A stretch of DNA of 64,000 nucleotides from Cordia subcordata (Eukaryota > Streptophyta > Magnoliopsida > Boraginales > Cordiaceae), in assembly GCA_028554755.1 (NCBI GenBank), contig JAPTOF010000005.1:16838001-16902000 (forward strand). The letters are read 5' to 3'. Position 1 is the stretch's first letter. Each line of letters starts with the position of its first letter. Both the position numbers and the translations under genes were made by a program. This document shows positions 34,690 to 46,393 of the stretch, one piece after another. The notes beneath the pieces were generated by a model, which saw only the letters and a program-made list of their open reading frames with translations, made no database searches and was not told the origin of the DNA.

Positions 34690-35012
34690 ATCACAATCAT
34701 CTTAGGGACTCTGGATCATGGAAATTAGACCTTATAATCGAGAACATTAGAATGATTGCCTCGGAAATGCGCTCTTGCTCTTTTGCAACTAGTTTGAAGG
34801 ACTGCAAACCAAGCTGCAGATGGGTTAGTTAAAACCTTTATGGCAGGTAATGTCACTTGTAACTGGATAATAGGTAACACCCAGGCTGATTTGGTTAAAA
34901 TTCTCTGTAATGACAAGCACCCAACCGGTATGGGGTGATATCTCTGCAGGTTTTCATTTGCAATGAAAGTATCTATTGCGCCCCCACCCCGCCAAAAAAA
35001 AAAAAAAAAAAT
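34690..35012 (+). mobile_element. 3' end of a LINE-like element (RNase H tail plus poly-A)
   Basis: One frame reads RTANQAADGLVKTFMAG, like the end of an RVT_3-type RNase H domain (the REANQAAD signature), then ADLVKILCNDKHPTGMG and a stop at about 34940. The upstream part (RMIASEMRSCSFATSL) continues the same domain after a frameshift near 34790. About 55 bp further on is a run of 19 A. RNase H, a short 3' UTR and a poly-A tail fit a plant L1-type LINE truncated at its 5' end. A pseudogene of another RNase-H-like gene is the alternative. Confidence 0.45.
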
Positions 35013-35065
35013 ATAAAACACATGTGCCCAACATGCAATATTTAGTAAACCTAAGACTTCCGATA

Positions 35066-35114
35066 TATCCCCCCCCCCCCCCGGGCCCCCTCCTAACACC
35101 CCCCCACCCCCCGA
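35066..35114. repeat. Poly-C / C-rich low-complexity tract
   Basis: A run of about 15 C is followed by GGG, further C runs and CCCCCCACCCCCC. Such a tract is out of character for this AT-rich region and prone to sequencing or assembly error. Confidence 0.85.
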
Positions 35115-35860
35115 AAATTTCCCAGGAGTGAGAGCATTGACACTTTTGGATCACATTATTTCAACTTTCTACTCAAAGTTTACTCTTTATTACGTTGGAC
35201 TGTGGCTCAATTGCAATTTATTGAGGTGTTTAGCCATTGTGCCACAAATTTTATTGCTTTCCATGGTATCTTGAGCTAGACAATTAGGAACAAAGAGAAA
35301 GTGGAAGTTTGAGCTTCCACGGTATCTTAAACTAGAAAAGGAACTTGAAACAGACACTGAGTTGGCAAATTCTAAGAGGGAGTTGGTGCAAGTGCATTAC
35401 GTTTCATTCATGTGTACTACACAGAAAAAATCTTTAGTTTAGTATTCGGCTATCTCGTGGTAGTGACTATATCAACAAGTATAATCACATTAGTGAAAAA
35501 TTACACTACCACTCTAGCAACTTCTCATTCGAGAGCGACTCTCGAAATGAATTACTATTTGCTATTTGAGTTTCTTTTTTTGGTCTAGTTTGCACTACCA
35601 CTCAAATAGAAAATAGTGATTCATAAAACGAATCACTTCTTCTGTAGTATAATTTGCTTCTCTAATTAGATCAGCACTCGAGGAGTACACATACAAAGTA
35701 GTATTTATGAATTTCTTCATCCTAGTCCATTGAAGGTCTTGATTTCTAACTTTAAGAAAATCCTGAATAACCGATTGGACTGTGGAAGTTAGAGAGAATA
35801 CGAGTATTACTGGGAAACAAATCATTTTGCACTCACGAACTGGTAAATTACGGGCTTAAT

Positions 35861-36209
35861 TTAGCCTTAGATGTAGAGTATAGAAGACATTCTTCATCTA
35901 TTATTCACCCTATTAGAAAAGGATAAAAAAGGTGAAACATCTTTCAGTATTAACATTGTAAAGGCATCTGCCTTCCTAAGGGGGAAAAAGATCATACTAG
36001 TGACAATTTTAAAAACCAAGTCCCATAAAAGTGGTTAGCCCTTAGACCTAGAGTGATAGAAGACACTGTATTCTACTGAAAAATAGATAAAATAGGTGAA
36101 ACATCCTCTCGAGTATTAACATCATAATGGCATCTGCCTCCCTGAGGGAAAAAAGAAGATCATACTAGTAACAATTCTAAAGAATTATTAGTTCCACATA
36201 AAAAGTGGT
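35861..36209. repeat. Diverged 174-bp tandem duplication
   Basis: Copy 1 (35861-36034) and copy 2 (36035-36209) lie head to tail. Each begins TTAGCC(C)TTAGA, passes through AGGTGAAACATC, GGCATCTGCC and GATCATACTAGT, and ends at AAAGTGG. Substitutions and small indels show it is old. No coding frame is shared. Confidence 0.85.
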
Positions 36210-38667
36210 TTTTATTGATATGAAGATATAATTTATTATACCAAAAGTTGCATGTTGTACGAAGAATTCATTTACAAGTTCATAAAAATCCATACTACTT
36301 GAAAATAATTTTTATCGGACTAAAAATGATAAAGGAAAAATCCTTACAACAAATACGCTAACTGAAACCGAACCAGTGTTTTATTTCTTATAGCGTGAAT
36401 ACCATGTCAACTAACTTGTGAGTAGCTTTTCTTTACGACTTTGTTTTCATGTTATTGAATCTAATCTAGTAAGAAACCCTCTAAATTAGTCTATGATAGC
36501 TCTTTAATCCAGGTCGATGTTAGTACCGAAATATAAAGAGTTATATACAACCCTAATCGTGTTATATGGTTCTACCTTATTCTGGATGAAAATTTTCCAT
36601 TCACGAAAATTACTCAACACATATATTTGGTCTTTTCTTTTTTAATGTTTTTTTTACCGTTCCAATGCAATCAGATTGTATCTCTAATTATGTGCAACTT
36701 ATGAGTTCAATTTCTAATTTGCAATCAAAACACCGACATATCCAAAAATCATCCTCTGTATCAATGTTAGTGCTTCAACTTTTTGGCACGTCTATCACAA
36801 TCAAAATCTTCCACTGAGACCATATCAAATGGTGTCACCAAGTATGATACGCAAAGTTTTTTTTGATGGACTCGTAATCATACAACAAAAATTCTGAATC
36901 CGCCCTTCATGGGACATATTTTCATTAATGTGCCCTTATTTTCTTTATTTTCTCGAATGCGCCTGCCTCTTTTAGGTCCCCACCAAAGCAACGTTACATA
37001 TCACCAACATTCTCAATAATGAATCAACAAAAGAATGCATGGATGTGATTGAGGCCACATGTGAGACCATTCTTGAACCAAGCTAGAATCCTCAAAGACG
37101 GACCACTTTAGACTCAAATCACTTGACTTATATGGCCTGCCCATGCCCACCCCACTAGTTTCTTTTATCAAAGTGATAACAATAGCCTGTCTTTGGGTGG
37201 TCGTCAAATGTGACATGGAAACCAGCTTTAATCAATCCAATGGATTGTCCAAAACATAAAAAGCGGATTTAAATCTTCTCCTAACCCGACTACATTTTTT
37301 TTTTCCTAAAAGAAATTCAACTAGTAAAATTCGACCACCAAACCAAATAGCGGAGCTTTATACTAAGTACTACGTAAGTCGAGAACATTCAATCAGGACA
37401 GAGAACTAAAATGAAACCTAAATTATGAATTATATTCGACTACCCTCAAAATGTTACAAGGCATACTTAAAGTATTAATTTTTTTTTAATTCCCACGTAT
37501 GATAATGTTACGAGAGAATTGAAGCATTGGACGTGTGGTCATGAGACAAACCGTGCATCCTTGTGCAAAGGCAAAGTAATCTTGGTCATGGAAGGCGACA
37601 AACATATAATGATAGGTTTAGACTGATATTTGAACCACGTTGTGTCATCCCACACGTCAGTGGTACCTCAAAACCGTTTCTGTGTACATCTCTACACGGC
37701 TGCAAACAGTTCCTGTAGTACCAAAAGAGAGGGTGTGTCTTACCTCTTTTATCACCTCTTTTGGATGCTTTCCATCTCCCAACCTTTTTCTTCAATTTAT
37801 GGAGGAAAAAAATTCCATAAGATGTTATCATCAACGTTTTGAACACAAATTCAAGTTTTGGGAAGCACACTTGCTCAGAGAGTTTTCTTTTTACTATTTC
37901 CTATTAAATATGAATTGATTTCAAGTTCCATATCTAATATGACAAGTTCAATTAATTTAAAAATATGTAAAAAAATATAAATAAGATTTTTAAATATAAA
38001 AAACAGAGCCAGATAAGATTTTAACGAAAAAACTAACATTCTTTGTTAAGGATGTCTAAATGTGTTGAAATTCAAGATGTTAGTTCCATATTATACAAAA
38101 TCCAGACCTTAAAAATACCTTTTTCCAAAAAATTTAAAGGTAACATCTGTTAAAAATTTTGGAACCTTTTGAATTTAGCTGGTTATTAAAGGGTTACTGG
38201 GCAATATATGGTAAATGAATAAATCATGTTATGCGCCTTGATAATGATTTAGAGTAGTTTAAGTAGCAAAGTTCTTCTGGGATCAACCCTTCCTCAATCA
38301 TCATATACCTTCTCCTAACTGGCAAAAAATCAAATACCTTCTTTTTTATTCTTTTTTTTTTTGTTTTTTTATCTGGTTTTTTGATTAAATTTTATTTTTT
38401 TACAGATAAAAGAAAATATAGAAGCATATATATCACTCTCACATCTCACAAGATAAATTATTACAAGTACGAATTGGGGCATCAGAAATGTGCTTTGTTT
38501 CCAACATTTTAACAAAACACCAATAATGGCCATATTTTCAAAAGTAGGAAAAAATTCTGCACCTTTTTTATGATTTATCATCCATGGTTATTGATTTCCA
38601 AAAAAAGTGGACAACCAAAGCCCAGAGCAAAAAATCAATTGATTTCCAAAAAAAGCTAAACAATTAT
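36210..38667. other. Gene-free stretch
   Basis: Several frames of 60-95 codons occur on both strands around 37586-37918, overlapping one another, with no family motif. I do not support a gene here. Confidence 0.5.
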
Positions 38668-38839
38668 GGGTCTTATTGGATTAGCTTTTTGCTTGTTAAA
38701 AAAAATACTTTTTTTTTGGGAAAAAGCTCATTACTTTTGAGATAAATATTTGGTATGGTGAAAGAAAAACAAAAACAAAAATTTATAATTCTGAAAAAAG
38801 CTTGAATTTAACTTTTTCTTAGAAATTAAAAAATTTAAC

Positions 38840-38881
<42 letters not shown>

Positions 38882-38924
38882 TTGTAGAAAAAACACATTT
38901 GGAGAAAGCCAATCCATACGGCCC
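38668..38924. mobile_element. Tourist-like MITE with internal (TA)n
   Basis: It starts GGGTCTTATTGGATTAGC and ends GCCAATCCATACGGCCC, inverted complements with few mismatches. The interior holds a (TA)n run at 38845-38879 that lengthens it compared with sister copies. Confidence 0.65.
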
Positions 38925-40505
38925 AAAATATATATACAACCTCAATCCAAATGTTGAAGCACTAATAATTTTGCCAACAAAACTTTAAATAGTCATCGAT
39001 TTAAGCAAAGCTGCTTTTAGAAATTAGTTATAACATTATAACGTTATAAGCAGCTTTATAGTTAAGGATTGCAAACAATATATTTCTCACTTAATTTTTG
39101 AATATGCAAACAGTATGTGTTCTCGGTTAACTTTTTGCACATGCAATAAGAATCAAAATAAGCTTCAGAAAGAGTTTGAAGCAGTGAAGCTGATTCATAA
39201 AATACTTATGGCTTTGTATGAGTGTATTCAGTGTTAAATTAAGATAAAAGCTATCTTTGCTTTTGACATATTTGAAAGTACGTGTGATCGAAAGAGAAAG
39301 TGATATTATATTTGGAGAATTTTCCTCTAATTTTGATTAAATTCTTGGTCGCTCAACCTACATATGACTGCGTAACCACGAGGCAACAAATTAAAGTATC
39401 AATACAATAAATAAATATATATAACAATATTTTATTTATAAATTTAAGCTTTTAGATAAGATTATAATTGCATTATAATATCAGAGTCTAGATATCATAA
39501 GGTTTCATACGCTCTCTATTAAGTTGAGGTGCTCAAAGAATAGAAACATATAGGACGTTAATTGCAATTGTCTTTTATTCTAGTTTGCTTAGTGAAGTGG
39601 TGAGAGTGATATACAGAAAATATAAGTACATGAATTTAGATTTTTTTTGACATTCATAATAATAAATGATATAGACTATGTAGATTATTAAGAATAATAT
39701 AGACTATTTAACATTATTAAAATATTTTTAATCTCTCTTGTAAAATCGTAATTACGAAAATGGCAATAGCTATATTGGCGAAGAAGTGACAATGCTTTCC
39801 TTTCACCTACAACTCCGAAGCAGACATCACACTGGCATGCGGAAGAGAAATTTAGATTTGTCATGACTATGTTTGTCTTATTGAATCCCTCACGATTCTT
39901 CTCTTCTGTACCATATAAAATTACATGTACTTTTTCCCTCTCGTTTTTTGTGCTTATTGTTTTTTGAGATGTCAATTAATTTATTTAGTCCAGAGAAACT
40001 TTCAGTTGCGTTCCATATGACTATAATACAAATATCGATCCTGATAAATTAATTTACTGGTGGAGTGTTTAGAACATAAACGATAGATTGTTCATGTTTC
40101 ACATTTTTTATTAGGATCAATTTTAATAGATCTTATGTTTGAATAACTTGGATCATTAGACATATTTTAAAAAATAATCATGTGTTATGAAATTTAACAT
40201 GTGTTGAAAATTTTTCTAAGAGAATTTCTCGTCATCAAAACAAAAGAAAAAAAAATTGTCTTATAACAAATATGGGGAAGAATATAATACATATGCGTGC
40301 CTACCTTGTTCCATTATAGTAATTGCTTTATTGTAGAATAATTTTTAACTCAATTAGAATAATTTTTAACTCAATTATCAAAAAGATGTTACAAGTAGAT
40401 AGATGTACTTTTCCTTAATCATTTGGGGGCATTATTTTAAAATGAAAATTGTCAATATGACAAATTACAGCCATTAGGTACACGGTTAAAAACATCCCGT
40501 GCAGC
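38925..40505. other. Gene-free stretch upstream of the NPF gene
   Basis: It contains the TRIM fragment at 39403-39492 and otherwise AT-rich DNA. No frame is convincing. Confidence 0.5.
39403..39492 (+). mobile_element. TRIM fragment: LTR end plus PBS
   Basis: It carries ACAATAAATAAATA, AATTTAAGCTTTTAGATAAGAT and then ATATCAGAGTC, matching the LTR and PBS order of the TRIM at 9792 (the PBS here is closer to the canonical TATCAGAGC). The rest of the element is not recognisable. Confidence 0.5.
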
Positions 40506-40514
40506 CTATATAAA
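40506..40514 (+). promoter_or_regulatory. TATA box of the NPF3.1-like gene
   Basis: CTATATAAA lies 47-55 bp before the ATG at 40561. If used, the leader would be only about 20 nt. A conserved coding start downstream of such a close TATA is plausible but unproven. Confidence 0.5.
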
Positions 40515-40560
40515 TTGGACCCCAGGTGGACTAAACACAAGTCACAAAGAGGTGGATAAA

Positions 40561-43500
40561 ATGGAGGGGCAAAGCCCTCATGCTAAGAAGATGAAGGGTG
40601 GCATGGTTACTATGCCATTCATCTTTGGTAAGCTGCTGCACTATATGTTCATGCATGCAATTAATTACTCCTTTAATTTTCAATTACAAGTTTGATTCTA
40701 AGAAAAACATATGCAGCTTCTTCTTTTCCTTTTTTTTATATTTAAATTAAGTCAGTAAGTACACATTTTATTTCATGTCTCAATTTTTTCCCTGTAAGCA
40801 AGTTACTTATTTTTTTGAGTAAAATGATGCATATCAACCCATGTGTTTTGTGGAAGTTGTATAAAATCTTTTATGATTTTAAAATTCATTGATACCCTCC
40901 ATGCGACAGAGGCCATAGAGGGTGTTGCTAAATACCCCATACGCCATAAAAATATTGCATAGTCACGTCAAAAATTGGGTGTTTTGTGTAACGCTCTTTC
41001 CAGATAGGGGTATTATTAGCAAGTTTTGAAACACAACAAATTTTATACTTTGACAAAATAAAGAGGTAAAATGCTTTTCTACCCTTGTTTTTTTTTTATT
41101 AAAAAAAAATCATTTATTATCAATGTGTGCATTTATGTTGCAGCAAATGAGATATGTGAGAAGTTGGCTGTGGTAGGCTTTGGAGCCAACATGATAAGTT
41201 ACTTAACAGGTCAGCTGCACCTGCCAATTACTAAAGCAGCCAATACCCTGACCAACTTTGGTGGCACAGCAAGCTTAACTCCATTACTTGGAGCATTCGT
41301 AGCTGATGCATTTGCTGGAAGATTCTGGACAATCACTGTCGCTTCTATCATTTATCAATTAGTAATCTCTCTCTGTGTCTTTTTCTTTGTGTTTAAGTAT
41401 GATAATCAGTGATATCACACATAGTTTGTATAGGTAATTAGGTGCAAAATGATCTAGAAAAGCTTAAATAGTATTATCTTGCATGCAAGAAAAGGCGTGT
41501 ATTTCTCACCCTTTTCTGTATCTTTGATCGTTAAGATGCTGAAAACAAAAGATTTTCATTATAGGCATACGCCATATACAAATGATGAAATAGCGCATGA
41601 TGTGATACTTTTTCTTGAAAGGCTTCTCCACTAAAGTTGTTTCCTTTCTTTATTGGTCTAGTGATGGGCAGATATTACCTATATTATCATGGACGGAATA
41701 GGAAATTATTAATTGGGGTCGAGATTATTTATTTATCTGAATGGAGACCTCCAGGAGATAGTGTCATATAAAACAATAAGCCTCGCTCTCATCTTAAGTG
41801 AGAGATAACACCACATATATGATAATAATCTAACAAAGGATATTGTTATTAAATACTAATTTCTAGCTTTTAATTTTTTTGGTATAATTTCATAGGGGAT
41901 GATTAGCTTAACAATATCAGCTGTACTACGTCAGTTAAGGCCACCACCTTGCAAAGGTGACCAACCCTGCAAAGAAGCAAACACAGGCCAACTCGCCATA
42001 CTATACATCTCCCTATTGCTGACGGCAATAGGCTCAGGCGGCATACGCCCCTGCGTGGTGGCATTTGGCGCGGACCAATTCGATGAGACTGATCCAATGC
42101 AGAAAACCCAGACATGGAAGTTCTTCAATTGGTACCTTGTGGAGAGGATATTGGTTTAATTATTTATTGTTCTTAACACACCCCCTCATGTGCAAGGGTG
42201 AATTGCTTAGAGCCTTGCACGTGAACAATTTTAATATTTTTTTAAATAGGTGATAATCCATATTGAATCACCACCTCGTCTAAAAATTTATTATGCTTGA
42301 CAGGTACTATTTCTGCATGGGATCAGCCATGTTGGTGGCAGTGACAGTGGTGGTTTATATTCAAGAGACGATAGGGTGGGGTTGGGGCCTCGGTATACCA
42401 ACTGCTGCCATGGCGCTTTCGATCATCGCATTTGTAATTGGCTACCCATTGTATCGGAAATTTGATCCTTCTGGCAGCCCATTCACTAGGCTGTTGCAAG
42501 TGTGTGTGGCTGCCTACAGAAAGAGAAAGCTGGCTATGGTGTCTGATCCTGGTTTGCTTTATGATAATGAAGATCTTGATGCAGCTATTTCTTCTGTTGG
42601 AGGAAAACTTATCCATTCTGAGCATATGAAGTAAGCCTATTTTCTCTATATGTTCATATTAATAGGGGAAATAAATCGAACCTGTTATACTATTTGTCTA
42701 AAATGCATCCAACCCGTCTGTTTTCCAAAATAGCTTAATGATTTCCAGCACGGACAGCAACCCTTGGCCAACTAATACATCCGTGCACGGTTATTATGCC
42801 TTTTGCATCATCAACGTGACATGAAAGACTTCATAGTTCAGTAGTTCGCACATGCCTGCACATATGTAGTTCTAGAGTATGTGGCAGCCTATAGTTTACA
42901 ATTTTTTTAATAAATAATTGAATAAAATACATTTTATCTCTATATTTTATTAAAATTATATAAAATTCCTTATGGTTTAAATATTCGCTAATACTCTTAT
43001 GCTATAGAAAAGGTTGCTGACCCCTGCATCATAAAAAATGTTGCACAATACTGCTAAAATTGTGGGTATTATGTAACATTCTTTGGGCCTAATTAGATTG
43101 GTTTTTTTTTATGAAAAAAATACTTTTTTTTCCCTTAAAAAAGCACATATTATTTAATAAGTATTTTGATAGATTTTTTTTAAAAAAAAATCAATGTAAG
43201 TTTTTTTTTAGAATCCAAACATTTACCTTATAAAAAAGGTACTTTTCTTAATAGTTTTAGAAGAAAAAGGCTTTTGGAAAACAAGCCAATCTAGATGAGC
43301 CTTTTATAGTATAATGAGGTATTAGCGAGTTTTAAAACATAAAAAAATTTGTATGACTTTGTCAAAACGGATTTCATCCTAAATTTTTCATCACATGGTG
43401 GGCAGTTTTTTGGACAAGGCGGCTATTGTAACCTCAGAAGACAACCCCAAGTCACCAAATCTATGGAAGCTAAACACAGTCCACCGTGTTGAGGAACTAA

Positions 43501-43909
43501 AATCAATCATCCGCATGGGACCAATATGGGCTGCTGGAATCCTCCTCATAACAGCCTCTGCCCAGCAGAACACCTTCTCACTTCAACAAGCCAAAACCAT
43601 GAATAGACACCTCACAAAATCCTTCCAAATCCCGGCTGGATCAATGACAGTCTTCACACTAACGTCAATGCTATCCACCATCGTTGTCTACGACCGAATC
43701 CTCGTCAGCGTTTTCCGGAAGTTCACCGGGCTCGAACGGGGCATCTCCTTCCTGACGAGGATGGGTATCGGCTTTGTCATTTCCATACTGGCCACGTTGG
43801 TCGCCGGCTTTGTCGAAATTAAGCGGAAAAATGGAGCCATCGCTAATGGTAACGTTTGCAGAGAGGATATTGGTTTATTTATTTATTGTGCTTAACATGT
43901 CCAATTTTG

Positions 43910-43940
<31 letters not shown>

Positions 43941-44465
43941 AAAAGGCTGCCGCTACGTTTTGAAAATGTGGCCATTTGGTTTTTATGTTATTATTGGTTT
44001 ATTTATTTGTTATGTTTAACAGGTCTTTTCAACCATCCTCATGATATAATTCCCGTGTCAGTATTTTGGCTTGCGCCGCAGTACTGCCTGCACGGGGTGG
44101 CTGAGGCGTTCATGTCAATCGGACACCTGGAGTTTTTCTACGATCAGGCGCCGGAAAGCATGAGGAGCACGGCGACTGCATTGTTCTGGACAGCAATCTC
44201 AGCTGGCAGTTACACAAGTACCGTTTTGGTTTCCCTGGTGCACAAGTTCACTGCAGGGCCGGGTGGGTCAAATTGGCTTCCAGATGACAACTTGAATAAG
44301 GGGAAATTGGAGTTGTTTTACTGGCTGATCACACTGCTGCAAGTTGTTAACTTGGTTTACTACTTGTTTTGTGCAAAGTTCTATGTTTTCAAGCCAATTC
44401 AGACCCAGAAGGCAGAGGTTGTATACTCTCAAGAAAATGGAGTAGAACTTGTAAACCATGTTTAA
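40561..44465 (+). CDS. NPF3.1-like nitrate/peptide-family transporter, 6 exons, 577 aa
   Basis: A plasma-membrane-type, proton-coupled MFS transporter of the NRT1/PTR family. NPF3.1 of Arabidopsis has been linked to nitrate/nitrite and gibberellin transport, so the substrate here is open. Exons: 40561-40627, 41144-41361, 41896-42131, 42304-42630, 43406-43848, 44023-44465; all GT-AG, joined length 1,734 nt with no stop. Visible marks: the ExxEK motif in TM1 (ANEICEKLAVVGFGANM), PTR-family blocks SLTPLLGAFVADAFAGRFWT and GSGGIRPCVVAFGADQFD, the FNWYYFCMG segment split by intron 3, the central loop lysine/arginine-rich RKRKLAMVSDP, and the C-terminal EFFYDQAPESMRSTATALFW signature. Twelve hydrophobic segments can be counted in two groups around the loop. 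Introns 1, 3, 4 and 5 carry repeats, but splice sites are kept and no lesion is seen. Confidence 0.93.
40845..41060. repeat. Dispersed repeat in NPF intron 1 (empty-site copy)
   Basis: This segment is related to 42938-43380 in intron 4 of the same gene. Shared blocks are GTTGTATAAAATCTTTTATG, GGTGTTGCTAAATACCCC-type, ATAAAAATATTGCA, TGTAACGCTCTTT, GGGGTATTATTAGCAAGTTTT and TTTGACAAAA. It lacks the MITE that interrupts the intron-4 copy after CTTT, and so shows the site before insertion. The repeat class is unknown. Confidence 0.65.
42139..42297 (-). mobile_element. TRIM remnant filling most of NPF intron 3
   Basis: Read on the minus strand it has the end of a TRIM LTR (AAATTTTTAGACGAGGTGG, TTCAATA), a PBS-like TGGATTATCAC, an internal part with TATTAAAATTGTTCACGTGC, a PPT-like CATGAGGGGG and the start of the second LTR (TGTGTTAAGAACAATAAAT ... 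CCAATATCCTCTCC). It matches the array at 9792-10263 block by block. It occupies about 159 of the intron's 172 nt, leaving donor and acceptor intact. Confidence 0.6.
42938..43380. repeat. Dispersed repeat in NPF intron 4, interrupted by a MITE
   Basis: The two halves (42938-43084 and 43301-43380) together match the intron-1 segment 40845-41060. The interruption at 43085-43300 is a Tourist-like MITE flanked by TTT on both sides. Confidence 0.65.
43085..43300. mobile_element. Tourist-like MITE nested in NPF intron 4
   Basis: It starts GGGCCTAATTAGATTGG and ends CCAATCTAGATGAGCC, with poly-A/T and AAAAAAGTA blocks inside. The TTT duplication and the uninterrupted relative in intron 1 define both ends independently. 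216 bp. Confidence 0.75.
43862..44021 (-). repeat. Two TRIM-LTR fragments flanking (TA)n in NPF intron 5
   Basis: Minus-strand TGTTAAGCACAATAAATAAA (ending at 43862-43897) and TGTTAAACATAACAAATAAA (about 43993-44021) are both starts of the TRIM LTR. The first shares a 36-bp block with intron 3 (42143-42178) with two mismatches. A (TA)n run lies between them at 43910-43937. Confidence 0.5.
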
Positions 44466-46393
44466 TTAACTATGTTATGGTTAATTAGGTGACCTTGTAA
44501 GAAATCTAAGTTTATTCTAGAATAACTTCTCATCTTCCTGTGAAAGACTTGGATTTGTCTATCATTATCCACTATGGCCAAGACAAGGGCCCAGGTAAAA
44601 GGAAATACATAAGATGGACCACGCAGAATTACCAGCCCAAGCAAAACAAAGAAGCAAACAACCTCTAACCCAAGGCCATTAGTGAACACCAATCTCATGA
44701 CATTTGCCCAATCTGTTCTTTCTGGTGTTCCTAGCATCTTATTCAAACAGCATGTCTACCACTACCAGCAGCTACCTTCCGGGCCTTTGATAAAAATTCA
44801 ATGAGATTTCAACTGGGGCTCAACAAAGGAGGGGAGAAAGAGACATTGGTTATTGCCGATACGGTAACGTGCTTTACACCGTAGCTCGAAGTACACATGG
44901 TTAAAAAATACTTAGTTACGTTCTAATTAATTTATAACATGAATCACTTTTAATATTGTGGGCACACGTAGCTCAAATATATTATGTTGCCTGAAACAAT
45001 ACTCGTTAAATGTGAATGTAAAATGTATTAAGCGGTTGTTACGTAGTACCAAATATCTTTCTTCATTTGGCAATAATCCATATCTTTTAATGTAAAGATT
45101 AGAGAGGCCAATTTGGAACTCAAAGGAGATACAGGTGACTCATGTCTGATAATGTCTTCTTTTTAACAATAAGGATTAATAATTTTTCCTTTATTTTTAT
45201 TGTGTTTGTCAATTGTTTCTTTTATCTTTCAATTGTTATATGTTAATTCCAAGTCTTTTGTTTTCTCTGTCACTATTAAATGAACTTGAATTCCATAAAA
45301 AGTAAAAAGAAAAGAATAAAGGAAAAAGACAAAAAAGAAGTTCTCTATATGCCACTTGTATTCTAAAACTTAAAAAATTGAGAGGTAAAATTATCCAAAC
45401 ACGACCTTTTCATCTTTTAACAAAAACCTTTTAACAAAACCTATGTATGTGTTTGTCTAACATAAGTCATACGGGACAAAAGGACCAGATTAATCCTAAA
45501 ATCGGTACTCTGCTATTATTATAAAATGACAAGTGGTTGTGACTCCGCACAACATAGAAAAAGGAATGAAAATAAAATTTATTCAAGTTAATAACGCCAC
45601 GCAAAGCAAATACAAATAATCATGAATGTGTGATTGTGATTGATTTTTAAAAGATTATCATCCAAGTTTAGTAACTTGTAACACGATGTGGTAATTAATA
45701 ACAAAAGTATTTTAATTAATTATTATGAAGATATTTCTCAGTCATCGTGGACTTCACCAACCTCTGACCCATGAATTTTGGTTGTATATAATAGTCGTTG
45801 TGAGAACACTGTCGCTTTGTATTTTCACACTTTTTTTTATCCGTCACACAATTATTTCGCGTAAAAATCTATTGAGTATCGAAGTATTCCACTAACCCAT
45901 TTGATTTTCGGTTGTATATAATAGTCTCAACCTTTTTCTTTTGCAAACAATACATGGTTAATGCGCACATATCTATACAAAGGTTCAAATTCACACGTAT
46001 GATATACACGCAATTAGCACACATCGTCACGCACTCATGGTGAAACACACGTAGTGAAATACACTATGACAAATTTGATTATTCGAATGCACCAACTAGT
46101 TAGGAAGTCACCGCGTTAATAGCCTCCACATATGTCAGCTTGAGAAAAAAATGATTTAATTTGAACAACTCAAAAAAAAATAGCCTAACCAAATATAATT
46201 TATCTATATCTATACTATTTTTGCTACCCACTATCAAACACGTTTTCAACTTACTTTCTTTCCACCATTGTGATCCATTGACTTGTTTTCTTATGCTAAT
46301 TGTGCGTATGTTGTCTGTTGATATATATATATATACACACCGCCACAATAGCAACGTAACCATACTATCATCCGTTCATTGTATTTCTTTTAG
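44466..46393. other. NPF 3' region and gene-free stretch
   Basis: A minus-strand frame at 44462-44746 (94 codons) is hydrophobic in its middle but abuts the NPF stop codon and has no recognisable family, so I do not call it. The remainder is AT-rich. Confidence 0.45.

Noticed and set aside
35595..35825. Minus-strand frame starting with a signal-peptide-like segment
   Set aside because: The N-terminus is hydrophobic, but there are no cysteines or family motif after it, and no promoter signal. I cannot support a small secreted protein.
37586..37918. Overlapping frames on both strands of 70-94 codons
   Set aside because: Mutually exclusive frames with no family resemblance; probably chance.
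44462..44746. Minus-strand frame of 94 codons with a hydrophobic middle
   Set aside because: It lies in the NPF gene's 3' end, has no recognisable family and no upstream exon or promoter on its strand. Its hydrophobic part can arise from reading an A/T-rich complement.
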